From: Ktedonobacterales bacterium
GTDB taxonomy: Bacteria > Chloroflexota > Ktedonobacteria > Ktedonobacterales > Ktedonobacteraceae
Length of the DNA: 64,000 bases
NCBI GenBank assembly: GCA_027451525.1
Contig: DAIDJF010000005.1
Span: 1-64,000 of the forward strand
Reading direction: 5' to 3'
The notes beneath the pieces are model-generated. The model was not told where the DNA came from and did not search any database. It worked only from the letters and a program-made list of their open reading frames with translations. Below are positions 33,699 to 42,825 of the stretch, one piece after another (within the stretch, counting starts at the first letter, position 1; the number at the start of each line of letters is the position of its first letter). Position numbers and translations under genes: made by a program.

Positions 33699-35183
33699 TT
33701 ACCTTTTTTCCGTAAGTGGGGGTAATTGTCCTGCTTTGACAAGCGGAAGTTGCCGATAGAGTTCTTCACCTGTACGCCCTGTGCGCCAGCTACGCGCCTG
33801 TCGCAGGTTCACAAGAAAACCCTGTTGCAGATCAATACCGAGTGCCTGCCAGATCAAGCTAATGGCACGTCGCGCAAAGGCAATGTTGTTGCGTGGCTCA
33901 ATCCGATCCAGGTCTTCAAAGAAGAAGCCACAACTGGTAAAGCTATATTGCAGGTAGTATTGGGCCTCTAATAATTGCAGCGTGTATCGCTCCATCTCCG
34001 TATCCACTGGTCGCCGCTGTTGGATGCCATGTCGTGCCCAGAATGCCGCTGGCGACTCCCAGCCGTTGCGGAATGTGAGATAGCCATCGCGAGCGACCCA
34101 GGGATCGCGTAACGTTTTGCTGCCATACTCTTCAAAAAGCGCGTCGCCGCGTGTTGCCAGTTGGGTAAGGGCTTGGCGGAGTGCGCCTTTCCAATTGCTC
34201 TCGCCTTCTGTACACTCGCAACCTGTATTCCAACGAGCCACTCCGTGCCCACAACTCCACGCGCTCGGTTCGTGTAGTTGCACGGTTTTAGTGGCGGGAT
34301 ACAGTTGCAGGTAACGCTCCAGAGAACAGACTTCAAAGCCACTCTTGGGCGCACCGTGTTGAATCAGATGGCTCAGGAACTTGTCACGCCAGGGTTTATG
34401 GTGTCCATAGAGTTCGCCATCAGTCGCAACGATCACAAGTTGCGCCTCTCCTGCCTGTCGTTTCTGTTCGACCAGGTGACCCGGCAGGTAGTAGGTAGCG
34501 AATGTTTCCGCGTTATTTGTTGTGTTCCAATCGAACGAGACGCCGCCAGAGAGTGGGGCATTATAGAAGAACACAGTAATGCTACGCCCCTCAGGTAACG
34601 GAACCAGATATGGCTCGGTTGGGTCAATCGGCGTTGCTGCCTGCCAGGGGGCAAGGATTGTATATGTCACGCCCGCCTGGGCAAGAACATCCAGGCTCTC
34701 GGTGTCAATCGCTGTCTCCGCCAGCCACATACCATGTGCGTCATGCCCATAGCGATGGCGAAAATCGCGTAAACCCCAGAGAATCTGCGTGCGTTTATCG
34801 CGAGGCGTAGCCAGGGGAAGAATCGTATGATTGTAGGCTTGGGCGAGGGCGTTACTGACACCGTAGCGTTGCATATGCTCTTGTTCAGCACGGATGATCT
34901 GCTGATACAGGTCCGTGTGTGTTTGTTCCAGCCAGGCAGCGAGCGTTGGGCCAAGATCAAAGCTCATTGCGCTAAAATTGCCAGCTTCGGCGTTTGGACG
35001 ATAACACTCGGCGGTAATCTTTTCGTTATAGTTTGCAAACGGGGTAGCTCCAGGCTCGATGGGAAGCAAACCGCTAAATGGTTCTTCACGGGGCGGCTGA
35101 TAGAAATGCCCGTGCAGGCACAGATACGCTGGCCCTGGCAACGGGCGAGATGAAAAATCGTGTGTCGTTGTTTGTTCGATCAT
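33699..35183 (-). CDS. Family GH57 glycoside hydrolase (amylase/glucanotransferase type)
   Basis: The product has 494 residues. GH57 landmarks: LHGHFYQPPRE near residue 23, GMWLAETAIDTESL with the likely nucleophile Glu near 150-160, and VATDGELYGHHKPW with the likely acid/base Asp near 255. GH57 enzymes act on alpha-glucans such as glycogen or starch by a retaining mechanism. Several Cys and Trp residues cluster near 305-320 (WSCGHGVARWNTGCEC), an arrangement I associate with the DUF3536-containing subgroup. There is no signal peptide, so the substrate is probably intracellular glycogen. It is monocistronic and convergent with the 33180 gene. Confidence 0.85.
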   Translation of the reverse strand: MIEQTTTHDFSSRPLPGPAYLCLHGHFYQPPREEPFSGLLPIEPGATPFANYNEKITAECYRPNAEAGNFSAMSFDLGPTLAAWLEQTHTDLYQQIIRAEQEHMQRYGVSNALAQAYNHTILPLATPRDKRTQILWGLRDFRHRYGHDAHGMWLAETAIDTESLDVLAQAGVTYTILAPWQAATPIDPTEPYLVPLPEGRSITVFFYNAPLSGGVSFDWNTTNNAETFATYYLPGHLVEQKRQAGEAQLVIVATDGELYGHHKPWRDKFLSHLIQHGAPKSGFEVCSLERYLQLYPATKTVQLHEPSAWSCGHGVARWNTGCECTEGESNWKGALRQALTQLATRGDALFEEYGSKTLRDPWVARDGYLTFRNGWESPAAFWARHGIQQRRPVDTEMERYTLQLLEAQYYLQYSFTSCGFFFEDLDRIEPRNNIAFARRAISLIWQALGIDLQQGFLVNLRQARSWRTGRTGEELYRQLPLVKAGQLPPLTEKR

Positions 35184-35411
35184 GCAACCACCTTCTCTGG
35201 CGGTGAACAGAAACAGCTCTGTTTACACCAGATCAAGTACATCTTGTTCCATCGTGTTTGTTGTCCTGTATGGCGTGATTACCAGACAGATGAGAGCAAG
35301 AGATGGAGCAAGAGAGACAGGAACCTTTCTATCATAGTATAACGTATAAACAGATCAATAGGAGTCAACAATTCCCTTGTGATACGTTACTCCACTTGAG
35401 GGCAGATATAA

Positions 35412-35448
35412 ATATGTAGAGGCGACTATCCTGATTGCCTCTACATAT
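35412..35448 (-). terminator. Hairpin downstream of the HNH gene
   Basis: Perfect 12-base arms ATATGTAGAGGC (35412-35423) and GCCTCTACATAT (35437-35448) with a 13-base loop. On the minus strand it follows the HNH stop by about 30 bases and is followed by a short AT-rich stretch, so it probably ends that transcript. The remainder of 35184-35480 shows no gene. Confidence 0.6.
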
Positions 35449-35480
35449 CTTATCATACGTCTTTTCTCGATGAAATGTGG

Positions 35481-36050
35481 CTACGCGCCGATACCATCTA
35501 TGTGCAGCATCTGCAGTTCATTCATCTCCGCGCCCTGGGCGGTGAGGAGAAATTCCTCGTAGGCCTCGCGCAACTTGGGGTAGCGTAGCAAGAAGAAGCC
35601 CGCGTACTCTTGCGTCAAGGGACGAGGTGGGCGCAATAAGCGCATATTTACCTCTTTGAGCAAGCGATTGCCTTTCTTGCCGTTACAAGACTTACAAGAA
35701 GCGACCAGATTCTCCCACGTGCTTTGCCCGCCGCGTGAGCGCGGGATGATGTGATCGAGTGTCAAATCACGCGAACGTTTGCCGCAATACTGGCAGGTTT
35801 CATCGTCACGCAGAAGGATATTGGCGCGCGTGGGCTGAAGAGCCACACGTGGCACACGCACATTGGCGAGAAGTTGCACGATTACAGGGCGTTCTAGCTC
35901 AAGACGACGCGCCTGAATGCTTTCCTCGATCAAAGAACGCACGCTTTCGTCCACAAAGGTCACTTTCTTTTTTGAGAGCAACACGATGAGGCGACGTTCT
36001 GGAATGACCGAGAGAGGCTGGAGCGAAGAATTTAATACAAGAACGGGCAT
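35481..36050 (-). CDS. HNH endonuclease-family protein
   Basis: The product has 189 residues. Residues about 85-140 form an HNH domain: zinc pair CQYCGK, catalytic region LTLDHIIPRSRGG, then SCKSCNGKKGN with the second Cys pair. The N-terminal 80 residues (MPVLVLNSSLQPL, RRLIVLLSKKKVTFVDE) match the common stand-alone HNH proteins of Actinobacteria, Cyanobacteria and Chloroflexi. Its biological role, perhaps DNA repair or nicking, is not known. Start 36050 is chosen because GGGAAG lies six bases upstream. No restriction-modification or phage genes are adjacent. Confidence 0.88.
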   Translation of the reverse strand: MPVLVLNSSLQPLSVIPERRLIVLLSKKKVTFVDESVRSLIEESIQARRLELERPVIVQLLANVRVPRVALQPTRANILLRDDETCQYCGKRSRDLTLDHIIPRSRGGQSTWENLVASCKSCNGKKGNRLLKEVNMRLLRPPRPLTQEYAGFFLLRYPKLREAYEEFLLTAQGAEMNELQMLHIDGIGA

Positions 36051-36159
36051 GGATAACTTCCCTTCCTCTCTGTCAGAGCCGATAACAGGTGCAGACAGCA
36101 AGGGAGAAGCTCAAAGAGACAAGAAGATGGGAGAATTAGAACAACCAGCTTCTCAGCTT

Positions 36160-36363
36160 CTAACGCCGTCTGCGACGACTGGGTGGATAAGCATAGAGGT
36201 GTCTTGCATGTCCAGGAGAATCGGGCACAACAGGAACACGACTATAACCATCGCGCTGATAGCCCATCATGGGTAATGTATGATAGCTATCAGGAGAGGG
36301 CGATAGCAAAAACACACGCAAAGCATTCCTGAATGGGTATGCGTGTGTCTGGTATTCCAGCAT
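36160..36363 (-). CDS. Possible small basic protein with poly-Arg C-terminus
   Basis: The frame has 67 codons, reading MLEYQTHAYPFRNALRVF then a Pro/Tyr/Ser-rich part and ending PPSRRRRR. It is supported by a very good ribosome-binding site, AAGGAG eight bases before the ATG. It sits between tRNA-Pro and the HNH gene on the same strand. Composition is unusual (Tyr, Pro, Arg), and no family is recognised, so it may be a non-coding frame with a chance binding site. Confidence 0.35.
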   Translation of the reverse strand: MLEYQTHAYPFRNALRVFLLSPSPDSYHTLPMMGYQRDGYSRVPVVPDSPGHARHLYAYPPSRRRRR

Positions 36364-36425
36364 TCCAGTAACTCCTTGTGATTTCCCTATAGATGATATG
36401 ACACGTCGGGAAGAATGTGCCATCT

Positions 36426-36502
36426 TGGTCGGGGTGAGAGGACTTGAACCTCCGACCTCAGCGTCCCGAACGCTGCGCGCTAGCCGACTGCGCTACACCC
36501 CG
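36426..36502 (-). tRNA. tRNA-Pro (anticodon CGG), CCA encoded
   Basis: On the minus strand the 77-base gene begins CGGGGTGTAGCGCAG and ends CACCCCGACCA. The acceptor arm CGGGGTG/CACCCCG pairs fully. The anticodon stem CAGCG/CGCTG holds loop TTCGGGA with anticodon CGG, and the T arm contains GGTTCAAGTCC. The CCA end is encoded in the DNA. Confidence 0.95.
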
Positions 36503-36633
36503 CAATGACATCCATGCAAGTGACTCGTAAACTTATCTAACTGACAACCTACGTGTTCCGTTTGACCGCTTGCAAGTTGCTTGAGCATTGTTCTCGATGT
36601 CGAACATCTGTAGCATCTTACCTGCTCATCGTT

Positions 36634-36663
36634 AGTATAGCATACCTGTTTGCGATTTGACAA
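36634..36663 (-). promoter_or_regulatory. Possible promoter upstream of tRNA-Pro
   Basis: On the minus strand: TTGTCA, 18-base spacer ending in TGC, TATACT (extended -10). It would give a leader of about 120 bases before the tRNA, so a nearer promoter is also possible. Confidence 0.35.
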
Positions 36664-36705
36664 GAGGAAAAAATGTTTCATTTTTCAGCGCGCACGCTAG
36701 CTCTG

Positions 36706-37278
36706 TCAAACCATCACGGAACGCGAATTTGGGCTTTTAAGTTGGAAACCATGCATTATCAAGACGACGCCGAATATGATCGTGTAGATGCCAAAGAGCC
36801 AGAGCAGGGCCAGAATACCGTGTAAGGGATGGGCTGCGAAGAGAATGATGCCAAAGGCAATCGAGAGCACGCCCGCAACCCCTAAGAGCCAGCTTTCGGT
36901 CGTGGATGCGCTGTGCATAATCGCGGCCCCAATCTCTAAAACCCCTGTGATGATGGCCCATATGGCAACCAGGTAGAGTAATGCGAGCGCTGTGAGGCCC
37001 GGTTGGGCAAAGGCGATAATGCCGACCACAATGCCTACGACGCCTTCTAGCGCAATCACCCACCACCGTTTCAGGTACTTGTGTTCTTCAATACTCAAAA
37101 CAATCGCCATTATGCCCTCTAACACCGCGTAAGCCGCGAAAAGGTAGATGAGAAAGAGCAAGGCAATCACGGGAGCAAACAGCACAATTAGACCGAAGAT
37201 GAGCGTAAAGATTCCGCGTAGCACAACCACCCACCAGTAGCGGTGCTCGATTTGGGAAGTTGTATTAACCATGTTCAT
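36706..37278 (-). CDS. HdeD-family membrane protein (DUF308)
   Basis: The product has 190 residues with six hydrophobic segments in three pairs, the topology and length of HdeD-like proteins: YWWVVVLRGIFTLIFGL, YAVLEGIMAIVLS, WWVIALEGVVGIVVGIIAF, IITGVLEIGAAI, GVAGVLSIAFGIILF, IYTIIFGVVLIMHGF. HdeD is linked to acid resistance in enterobacteria; its molecular action is not known. AGGAG lies eight bases before the ATG. It is divergent from the Ser/Thr kinase at 37481. Confidence 0.88.
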   Translation of the reverse strand: MNMVNTTSQIEHRYWWVVVLRGIFTLIFGLIVLFAPVIALLFLIYLFAAYAVLEGIMAIVLSIEEHKYLKRWWVIALEGVVGIVVGIIAFAQPGLTALALLYLVAIWAIITGVLEIGAAIMHSASTTESWLLGVAGVLSIAFGIILFAAHPLHGILALLWLFGIYTIIFGVVLIMHGFQLKSPNSRSVMV

Positions 37279-37480
37279 GATGTGTACTCCTGACTAATAA
37301 TATAGCAGCCGTGCCAGGTCATGGTGTCATTGCCTCTCTCTACACGTCTATGTACCTTGAATAGATACCTGCAATTTCGCCTTCTCTATGGCGCATATAT
37401 TGCTGTGACGTGCTGACACCAAAAATGCGAGGGAAGCGTGTACTGTATGTATGGTTTATAACAGTGCATGAGGGGAAAAG

Positions 37481-39007
37481 ATGAGACCATCATTGGAAGG
37501 AAACCAAATCGCAGAGTATGTGCTATGCTCTCATATTGCGCGTGGAGGCATGTCTGAGATTTATCTGGCTAAGCATCTGGGCATGACGCATCAGGTCGCA
37601 ATGAAGTTGGTGCACCAAGACCAACACGAGTTCTACGAGCGTTTTCGCCGTGAAGTTGAGGTTATGGCAAGCCTCGAACACGATCATATATTGCCCGCAT
37701 TCGACTATGGGGTGTATGGCCCCTGGTATTATATGGTCATGCCGTATATCGCGCATGGCACATTGAGAGATCGGCTCGCGCGAGGGGCCTTGCCGCAAAA
37801 AGTGGCGGGCATGTTTTTGATGCAGGTTGCCTCGGCCCTGCAATTTGCCCATGATCGTGATCTGCTGCATCGCGATATCAAGCCGTCTAACATGCTTTTG
37901 CGCGACGGCGAGCATGTCTACCTTTCAGACTTTGGTCTGGTCAAACGCATGACCTGTGAGAGTAGCATTACACAGACAGGTATGCTGATTGGCACGCCAG
38001 AGTATATGGCGCCTGAACTGGCGGAGAATATTGCCATTAAACAGAGCGATATCTACGCTTTAGGGGTGGTTCTCTACCAGATGCTGACCGGTTCCGTACC
38101 CTTTAAAAGTCAGACGCCAATGGGCGTGTGTTGGAAACATATTCGTGAACTTCCTACGCCGCCTTCCGTGCTCAATCCAGCGGTGTCGCGCCCTGTGGAG
38201 CGTGTAGTATTGCGTGCCCTGGCGAAAGATCCTTACAGTCGGTTTCAAAGTGCTGCCGAGTTTGCGGATGCCTATCGTCAAGCCATCATGCCGCGTTCCG
38301 TCCAGGTTTATCCACTGCTTGCGACACATGCGCAAACGAGACGCGAGGTTATTACGGGTAGCTGTACGCAACCGCTGAGGATAACAACTGCTTCCAATCG
38401 CAAGAAACGGCGGACACAACTCTCGCCGCGTCTTGTCGCGGCAACGATGGCGGCAGTGCTGATGTTCTGTGTGGTTCCCACCTTATTTGGTGCTGCCGTC
38501 TATCGGGCAGAGATGGGTATGCTGCACGCGCCCGCATCTTTGGTCAATGTGGCGGCAAATAGCCTGTTAAAAGGCGATGTACCTGCTGCCACCTCTTCTC
38601 GTACAGTGCATACACCATCATTGCCACCCGCGCCAACGCAGACTACGGGATATCCCAACGATGGACATGTGATAACGCAATTAGCAGGACAGAACCCCAT
38701 CAAACCAATCAAAAGCCCTGTTGTGCATGCGTTGCCGTCATCTGATAGCGAGGATAGTTCATTGCCATTGACCCATATCACGATCAGCATTCCTTCCTTT
38801 GAAAACGTTGCGGGTCCTGTGCATGGTCGGAATGGAGCAAGGAGTAGCATACTAATGCCTGTTGTGAAACATCCCATACAGGAAGGCATTACCAATGGGC
38901 ACAATGGGAACGTTGGACACTTCTTGAAAAACGTTGAGTCCAACGTGGGTAAGCTGCGTGGCCCACGTCTGGGTGGCGCGCCGCATAAACAACACAAAGC
39001 TGATTAA
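37481..39007 (+). CDS. Membrane Ser/Thr protein kinase
   Basis: Hanks-type kinase of 508 residues: glycine loop ARGGMSEIY (less glycine-rich than usual), VAMKLV lysine, HRDIKPSNMLL catalytic loop, SDFGLVK, GTPEYMAPEL, kinase domain about 1-265. One membrane segment near 328-350 (AATMAAVLMFCVVPTLFGAAVY), then an outer, Ser/Pro/His-rich tail of about 150 residues without a recognisable sensor domain. It differs from the two kinases at 777-5510 in lacking the LamG-like domain. It stands alone, divergent from the HdeD gene, and ends before a hairpin. Confidence 0.9.
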   Translation: MRPSLEGNQIAEYVLCSHIARGGMSEIYLAKHLGMTHQVAMKLVHQDQHEFYERFRREVEVMASLEHDHILPAFDYGVYGPWYYMVMPYIAHGTLRDRLARGALPQKVAGMFLMQVASALQFAHDRDLLHRDIKPSNMLLRDGEHVYLSDFGLVKRMTCESSITQTGMLIGTPEYMAPELAENIAIKQSDIYALGVVLYQMLTGSVPFKSQTPMGVCWKHIRELPTPPSVLNPAVSRPVERVVLRALAKDPYSRFQSAAEFADAYRQAIMPRSVQVYPLLATHAQTRREVITGSCTQPLRITTASNRKKRRTQLSPRLVAATMAAVLMFCVVPTLFGAAVYRAEMGMLHAPASLVNVAANSLLKGDVPAATSSRTVHTPSLPPAPTQTTGYPNDGHVITQLAGQNPIKPIKSPVVHALPSSDSEDSSLPLTHITISIPSFENVAGPVHGRNGARSSILMPVVKHPIQEGITNGHNGNVGHFLKNVESNVGKLRGPRLGGAPHKQHKAD

Positions 39008-39057
39008 CGGCGACATGGAGCTTATATTGCCTGTCTCAATATCACAAAATCTATAAA

Positions 39058-39081
39058 GAAATCTGCGCACATGCAGATTTC
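39058..39081 (+). terminator. Hairpin after the third kinase gene
   Basis: GAAATCTGC pairs with GCAGATTTC around GCACAT; outer bases CTATA and TATAG can extend the stem past a two-base bulge. It lies about 50 bases after the kinase stop. The T content after the stem is modest. Confidence 0.5.
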
Positions 39082-39185
39082 TATAGATTTCCTGTTGCCA
39101 GAATACGAGAAGCACGCTATGATATGAGGGACTGTAAAATGCTATTGTGCATACAGATTATTACCTTATGCTCAAAGGAAAACAC

Positions 39186-40256
39186 ATGCAGCAAGATACA
39201 ATGACCTCTGTTCTTCCACATACAGGAGCGGCGCGTTTTATGGATGCCTGCGCAATGCGCCAGCCTGATGCAACTCCTATCTGGTTTATGCGGCAGGCGG
39301 GCCGTTGTCTCGCCGAGTATCGCGATTTGCGCAAAAAATATGATATTCTGACAATGGCGAAGACGCCTGACCTCTGCGCTATGATTACTATGATGCCTGT
39401 CGAGAAATTTGGCGTGGATGGCGCGGTCCTCTATGCCGATATCATGCTGCCCGTTGAGGGCATGGGCGTCTCTTTGGAACTTCAGCCCGAGGTCGGCCCC
39501 ATCATTCACCACCCCATTCGTACGATGCAAGATATTGATGCTCTGCGCGTCGCCGATGCCTATGAGACCGTTCCCTACGTCATGGACGCGCTCAAACTGG
39601 TCAAACAGCAGCTTGCAGGCAACCAGGCTTTGATCGGTTTCTCTGGCTCACCTTTTACGCTGGCCTGCTATATGATCGAGGGACGGCCTTCACGTGATTA
39701 TGCGCTGGCAAAGGCGATGATGTATGGGCAACCCGCGATGTGGCATGCTCTGATGGATAAATTAACCAACATGATCGCGAATTATCTGGTTGCTCAGATT
39801 GAGGCGGGAGCGGATGTCGTGCAACTGTTCGATAGTTGGGTCGGTGCGCTCAGCCCCAGTGTCTACCGTCAGTATGTTCTCCCCTATTCAAAACGCATTT
39901 TCGATGCTGTTAAAGCTACTGGCGTTCCCTCTATCCACTTTGGTACGGGAACGGCGTCTCTCTTAGAGACAATGACTGAGGCGGGTGGCGATATCATCAG
40001 CGTTGATTGGCGTGTGGACCTCGACGATGCCTGGAAGCGGATTGGCTACGAGCATGGCATCCAGGGCAATCTTGACCCAACGCTTTTGCTGACCGACTGG
40101 CCCACAATTGAACGCGGCATGCACGATGTGTTGCGCCGCGCCGATAATCGTCCTGGTCACATTTTCAATCTGGGACATGGCGTACTGGCCCCGACCAATC
40201 CCGACCTGTTGCGCCGCCTCGTTGATGCTGTTCATGCAGCGTCACAACGCTCATAG
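39186..40256 (+). CDS. hemE: Uroporphyrinogen decarboxylase HemE
   Basis: The product has 356 residues, the normal length. Substrate-binding motif WFMRQAGRCLAEYRDLR (consensus has Tyr-Pro where Cys-Ala stand here), ADIMLPVEGMG with the catalytic Asp region, GFSGSPFTLACYMIEG, and C-terminal FNLGHGVLAPTNPD. It removes four carboxyl groups from uroporphyrinogen III to give coproporphyrinogen III in the cytoplasm. Start 39186 is chosen because AAGGA lies six to seven bases upstream. It is followed after 61 bases by hemH, so the pair is likely one operon. Confidence 0.95.
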   Translation: MQQDTMTSVLPHTGAARFMDACAMRQPDATPIWFMRQAGRCLAEYRDLRKKYDILTMAKTPDLCAMITMMPVEKFGVDGAVLYADIMLPVEGMGVSLELQPEVGPIIHHPIRTMQDIDALRVADAYETVPYVMDALKLVKQQLAGNQALIGFSGSPFTLACYMIEGRPSRDYALAKAMMYGQPAMWHALMDKLTNMIANYLVAQIEAGADVVQLFDSWVGALSPSVYRQYVLPYSKRIFDAVKATGVPSIHFGTGTASLLETMTEAGGDIISVDWRVDLDDAWKRIGYEHGIQGNLDPTLLLTDWPTIERGMHDVLRRADNRPGHIFNLGHGVLAPTNPDLLRRLVDAVHAASQRS

Positions 40257-40317
40257 TCATAAAGGACCGATCTATCGCGTCCTCATATTGCATAAACACG
40301 TGAGAGGATAACCATCT

Positions 40318-41265
40318 ATGGCAAACAAGCATGTTGGCGTGATGCTGATGACCTACGGTTCGCCTGCCACGCTTGACGATATTCCTGTCTATCTGCGCCA
40401 CGTCTATGGTGGACGTGAGGCCAGTCCAGAGGTCATCGCCGAATTTCGCCGCCGCTATCATCTGATTGGCGGCTCTCCCCTGCTGCATATCACGCGCGAA
40501 CAGGCGGCCGCTCTGGAAGAGGAATTGAATAGCACAAGCAGCGATGGCACAACCTACCGCGTCTTCGCGGGTATGCGTTTTGCCCCGCCTTTCGTTCAGG
40601 ACGTGGCGCGTGAAACCGCTGAGGGGGCCGATCATGTCGTTGGCATCATTATGTCGCCGCAGTATTCGCCCATTATTATGAAAGGCTACGTTGATACGCT
40701 AACACAGGCCATTCAGGGTTTGGGACGCAATGACCTGACGTTGAGCATCTCGCAAGACTGGCATATGCAGCCGTATTTCCTGCAAGCTCTGGCACAGCGC
40801 GTGCAAGAGGCACTGGATATGTTCCCGCCCGATGTGCGCGCGCGCATTCCAGTGCTGCTAACGGCCCACAGTATGCCCAAGCGCGTGATTGAGAATGAGC
40901 CGAACTATATCAACAATCTTAAAGAGACGGCCACCGCGATTGCACGTATGCTCAACCTGCCCGCTGACCGCTGGATGTTCTGCTATCAGAGTGCGGGTCA
41001 CACACCGGAAGAATGGCTCAAGCCCGACTTTGCCGATGTGATGCCAGAACTCAAAGAGCAGGGCCAGACGCATGTGCTGATCGCTCCCGTGCAGTTCCTC
41101 GCTGACCATCTAGAGATCCTCTACGATATTGAGGTGGGGGCGCGTGAGCAAGCAGAGGAGCATGGTATTCAGTTTGCGCGTATCGAGTCGCTTAACACCG
41201 CGCCACTCTTCATCAAAGCGTTGGCAGCAGTCGTGAAGGAGACAATGAGCGCACCCGTCGCGTAG
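40318..41265 (+). CDS. hemH: Ferrochelatase HemH
   Basis: The product has 315 residues: VGVMLMTYGSPATLDDI at the N-terminus, RRRYHLIGGSPLL, LLTAHSMPKRV with the metal-binding His, and PVQFLADHLEILYDIE with the acidic partner. Length and motifs match the soluble Gram-positive type, many of which insert iron into coproporphyrin III (the CpfC route); sequence alone does not settle whether coproporphyrin or protoporphyrin is used. It follows hemE; no oxidase (hemY) or hemQ is adjacent in this window. Confidence 0.93.
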   Translation: MANKHVGVMLMTYGSPATLDDIPVYLRHVYGGREASPEVIAEFRRRYHLIGGSPLLHITREQAAALEEELNSTSSDGTTYRVFAGMRFAPPFVQDVARETAEGADHVVGIIMSPQYSPIIMKGYVDTLTQAIQGLGRNDLTLSISQDWHMQPYFLQALAQRVQEALDMFPPDVRARIPVLLTAHSMPKRVIENEPNYINNLKETATAIARMLNLPADRWMFCYQSAGHTPEEWLKPDFADVMPELKEQGQTHVLIAPVQFLADHLEILYDIEVGAREQAEEHGIQFARIESLNTAPLFIKALAAVVKETMSAPVA

Positions 41266-41276
41266 TAGGTGCAAAG

Positions 41277-41310
41277 AAGAGGTGGGTATCTACGCGGATG
41301 CCCACCTCTT
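41277..41310 (+). terminator. Terminator after hemH
   Basis: A 14-base stem (AAGAGGTGGGTATC with GATGCCCACCTCTT, one G-T pair) around TACGCG, followed by TGTTAT, 12 bases after the hemH stop. Confidence 0.75.
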
Positions 41311-41443
41311 TGTTATGCTTCCCAAGAATGAGCGTGTTCTTGATGCTGTATTATGTAGAAATATTCATCTTTTATATAATATTTTTGGTGGTTTTCATAA
41401 CATAAATATAGCAATCTTAACTGCATCACAACCCTAAAAGTGC

Positions 41444-41472
41444 TTGTATCAAAATTCATATTGTGATACAGT
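41444..41472 (+). promoter_or_regulatory. Promoter with overlapping palindrome before the second polysaccharide locus
   Basis: TTGTAT (-35), 17 bases, TACAGT (-10). An inverted repeat TGTATCA (41445-41451) and TGATACA (41464-41470) covers the promoter elements, a good place for a repressor. It is 36 bases upstream of the GT4 start codon. Confidence 0.45.
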
Positions 41473-41507
41473 AATGAAAATTGAATATAAGGGAGGGTGG
41501 AAAAATC

Positions 41508-42824
41508 ATGAAAATATTATTTGTGGCTCCATATCCATCTTCGCCGATTAGAATTCGCTCTTATGGTTTTATCAAGCAGCTGATGAAGTGGCATGAAGTA
41601 AGCGTAATAGCGTTATGCTCTACGCGGCGTGAGAGAGATGATGTGGAGCAGCTTCGACAAGAAGGCGTCGCAATTACGGCTATCGAAGATAAGCGTCTCT
41701 GGAAGGTTCTACGAGCTCTAAAAGCGTGGGGGAGCCAGTTACCGCTACAAGTTGCCTTTGACGCTTCGCCTGCGCTACGAGCAGCAATTGAGACACGATT
41801 ATGGAATGAACAGTTTGATCTTGTCCATGTCGAGTTTATTCGTGCATTGGGGGCAGTGCCGGATATCGCGGAGCCGATTGTATGGGATGCTGTTGATTGT
41901 ATTAGCCAACTCTATGAGCGTGGAGCTCGTTTTGGCGCAACTCCGATGCTACGTTTTATTGGTAGAGGGGAAGCCCAGAGAACACGCGCATATGAGCGTC
42001 TGCAACTTCAGCGTTTTCGCGAGGTATTGGTAACCTCTGAACGAGATCGCCAGGAACTGCTGGCATTAGCTCATGAGAAGGATGAGCACTCAGCAGAACG
42101 GCCTCTTGCCCATATTAACGTATTACCACACGGTATCGACATAGACTATTTTCAGCCCTACACAGGACAGCGACAGCTCACCACACTCGTCTTTTCCGGT
42201 AAGATGAGTTTTCACGCGAATGTGGCGGGAGTGCAGCATTTCGTGCAGCATATCTTGCCGTTGATTTGGGCGCAGAGGCCCGATGTGTCTCTGGTAATCG
42301 CTGGAAGTGCGCCTTCCCCATCAATTGAGCGATTGGCTCGCGATCAACGTATTCGCGTGACAGGGTACGTACCCGATTTGCGTCCATATATCGCACAAGC
42401 CCAGGTTGCGATTTCACCATTGCCTTATGCCGTCGGTATTCAGAATAAAGTACTTGAGGCGATGGCTTTGGGCACGCCAGTGGTAGCAAGTCCCAGTGCT
42501 GCGGCTGGTCTACAAGCGGTGGCTGGTCAGCATCTTTTGATTGCTGACCAACCGCAGCAGTTCGCGGCAGCGGTGCTACGCCTTTTGGATGATCGCGATC
42601 TCTGGCAATCACTTTCTGAACAGGGAGTGGCATATATCCGAACATACCATGATTGGCAACAGATTATTGATCGTCTGACAGGCGTCTACACTCGTGCGCT
42701 TCATGCCTCAGATAAGACTGCTCTAGCGGTGTGTGCTGATGCGTTGGAACAGCCTAGCAAAGGAATGCAACAAACAGCAAATCGTGCGGCTTTGCCGCCT
42801 GTAGTGCCAAAGAAAGGACTATAA
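41508..42824 (+). CDS. GT4 glycosyltransferase
   Basis: GT-B fold enzyme of 438 residues: N-terminal MKILFVAPYPSSPIRIRSYG, linker with VLPHGIDIDYF, then the nucleotide-sugar-binding domain SLVIAGSAPSPSIERL, RIRVTGYVPDLRPYI, and the phosphate-binding ISPLPYAVGIQNKVLEAMALG. Its opening resembles transferases of exosortase/EPS loci. Start 41508 is chosen over TTG 41481; a GGTGG site lies seven bases upstream. The next gene follows after one base, so translation is coupled. Confidence 0.9.
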   Translation: MKILFVAPYPSSPIRIRSYGFIKQLMKWHEVSVIALCSTRRERDDVEQLRQEGVAITAIEDKRLWKVLRALKAWGSQLPLQVAFDASPALRAAIETRLWNEQFDLVHVEFIRALGAVPDIAEPIVWDAVDCISQLYERGARFGATPMLRFIGRGEAQRTRAYERLQLQRFREVLVTSERDRQELLALAHEKDEHSAERPLAHINVLPHGIDIDYFQPYTGQRQLTTLVFSGKMSFHANVAGVQHFVQHILPLIWAQRPDVSLVIAGSAPSPSIERLARDQRIRVTGYVPDLRPYIAQAQVAISPLPYAVGIQNKVLEAMALGTPVVASPSAAAGLQAVAGQHLLIADQPQQFAAAVLRLLDDRDLWQSLSEQGVAYIRTYHDWQQIIDRLTGVYTRALHASDKTALAVCADALEQPSKGMQQTANRAALPPVVPKKGL

Positions 42825-42825
42825 C

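Noticed and set aside
35481..36050. HNH gene considered as part of a defence or restriction system
   Set aside because: No methyltransferase, helicase or other defence partner adjoins it, and stand-alone HNH genes of this type are common.
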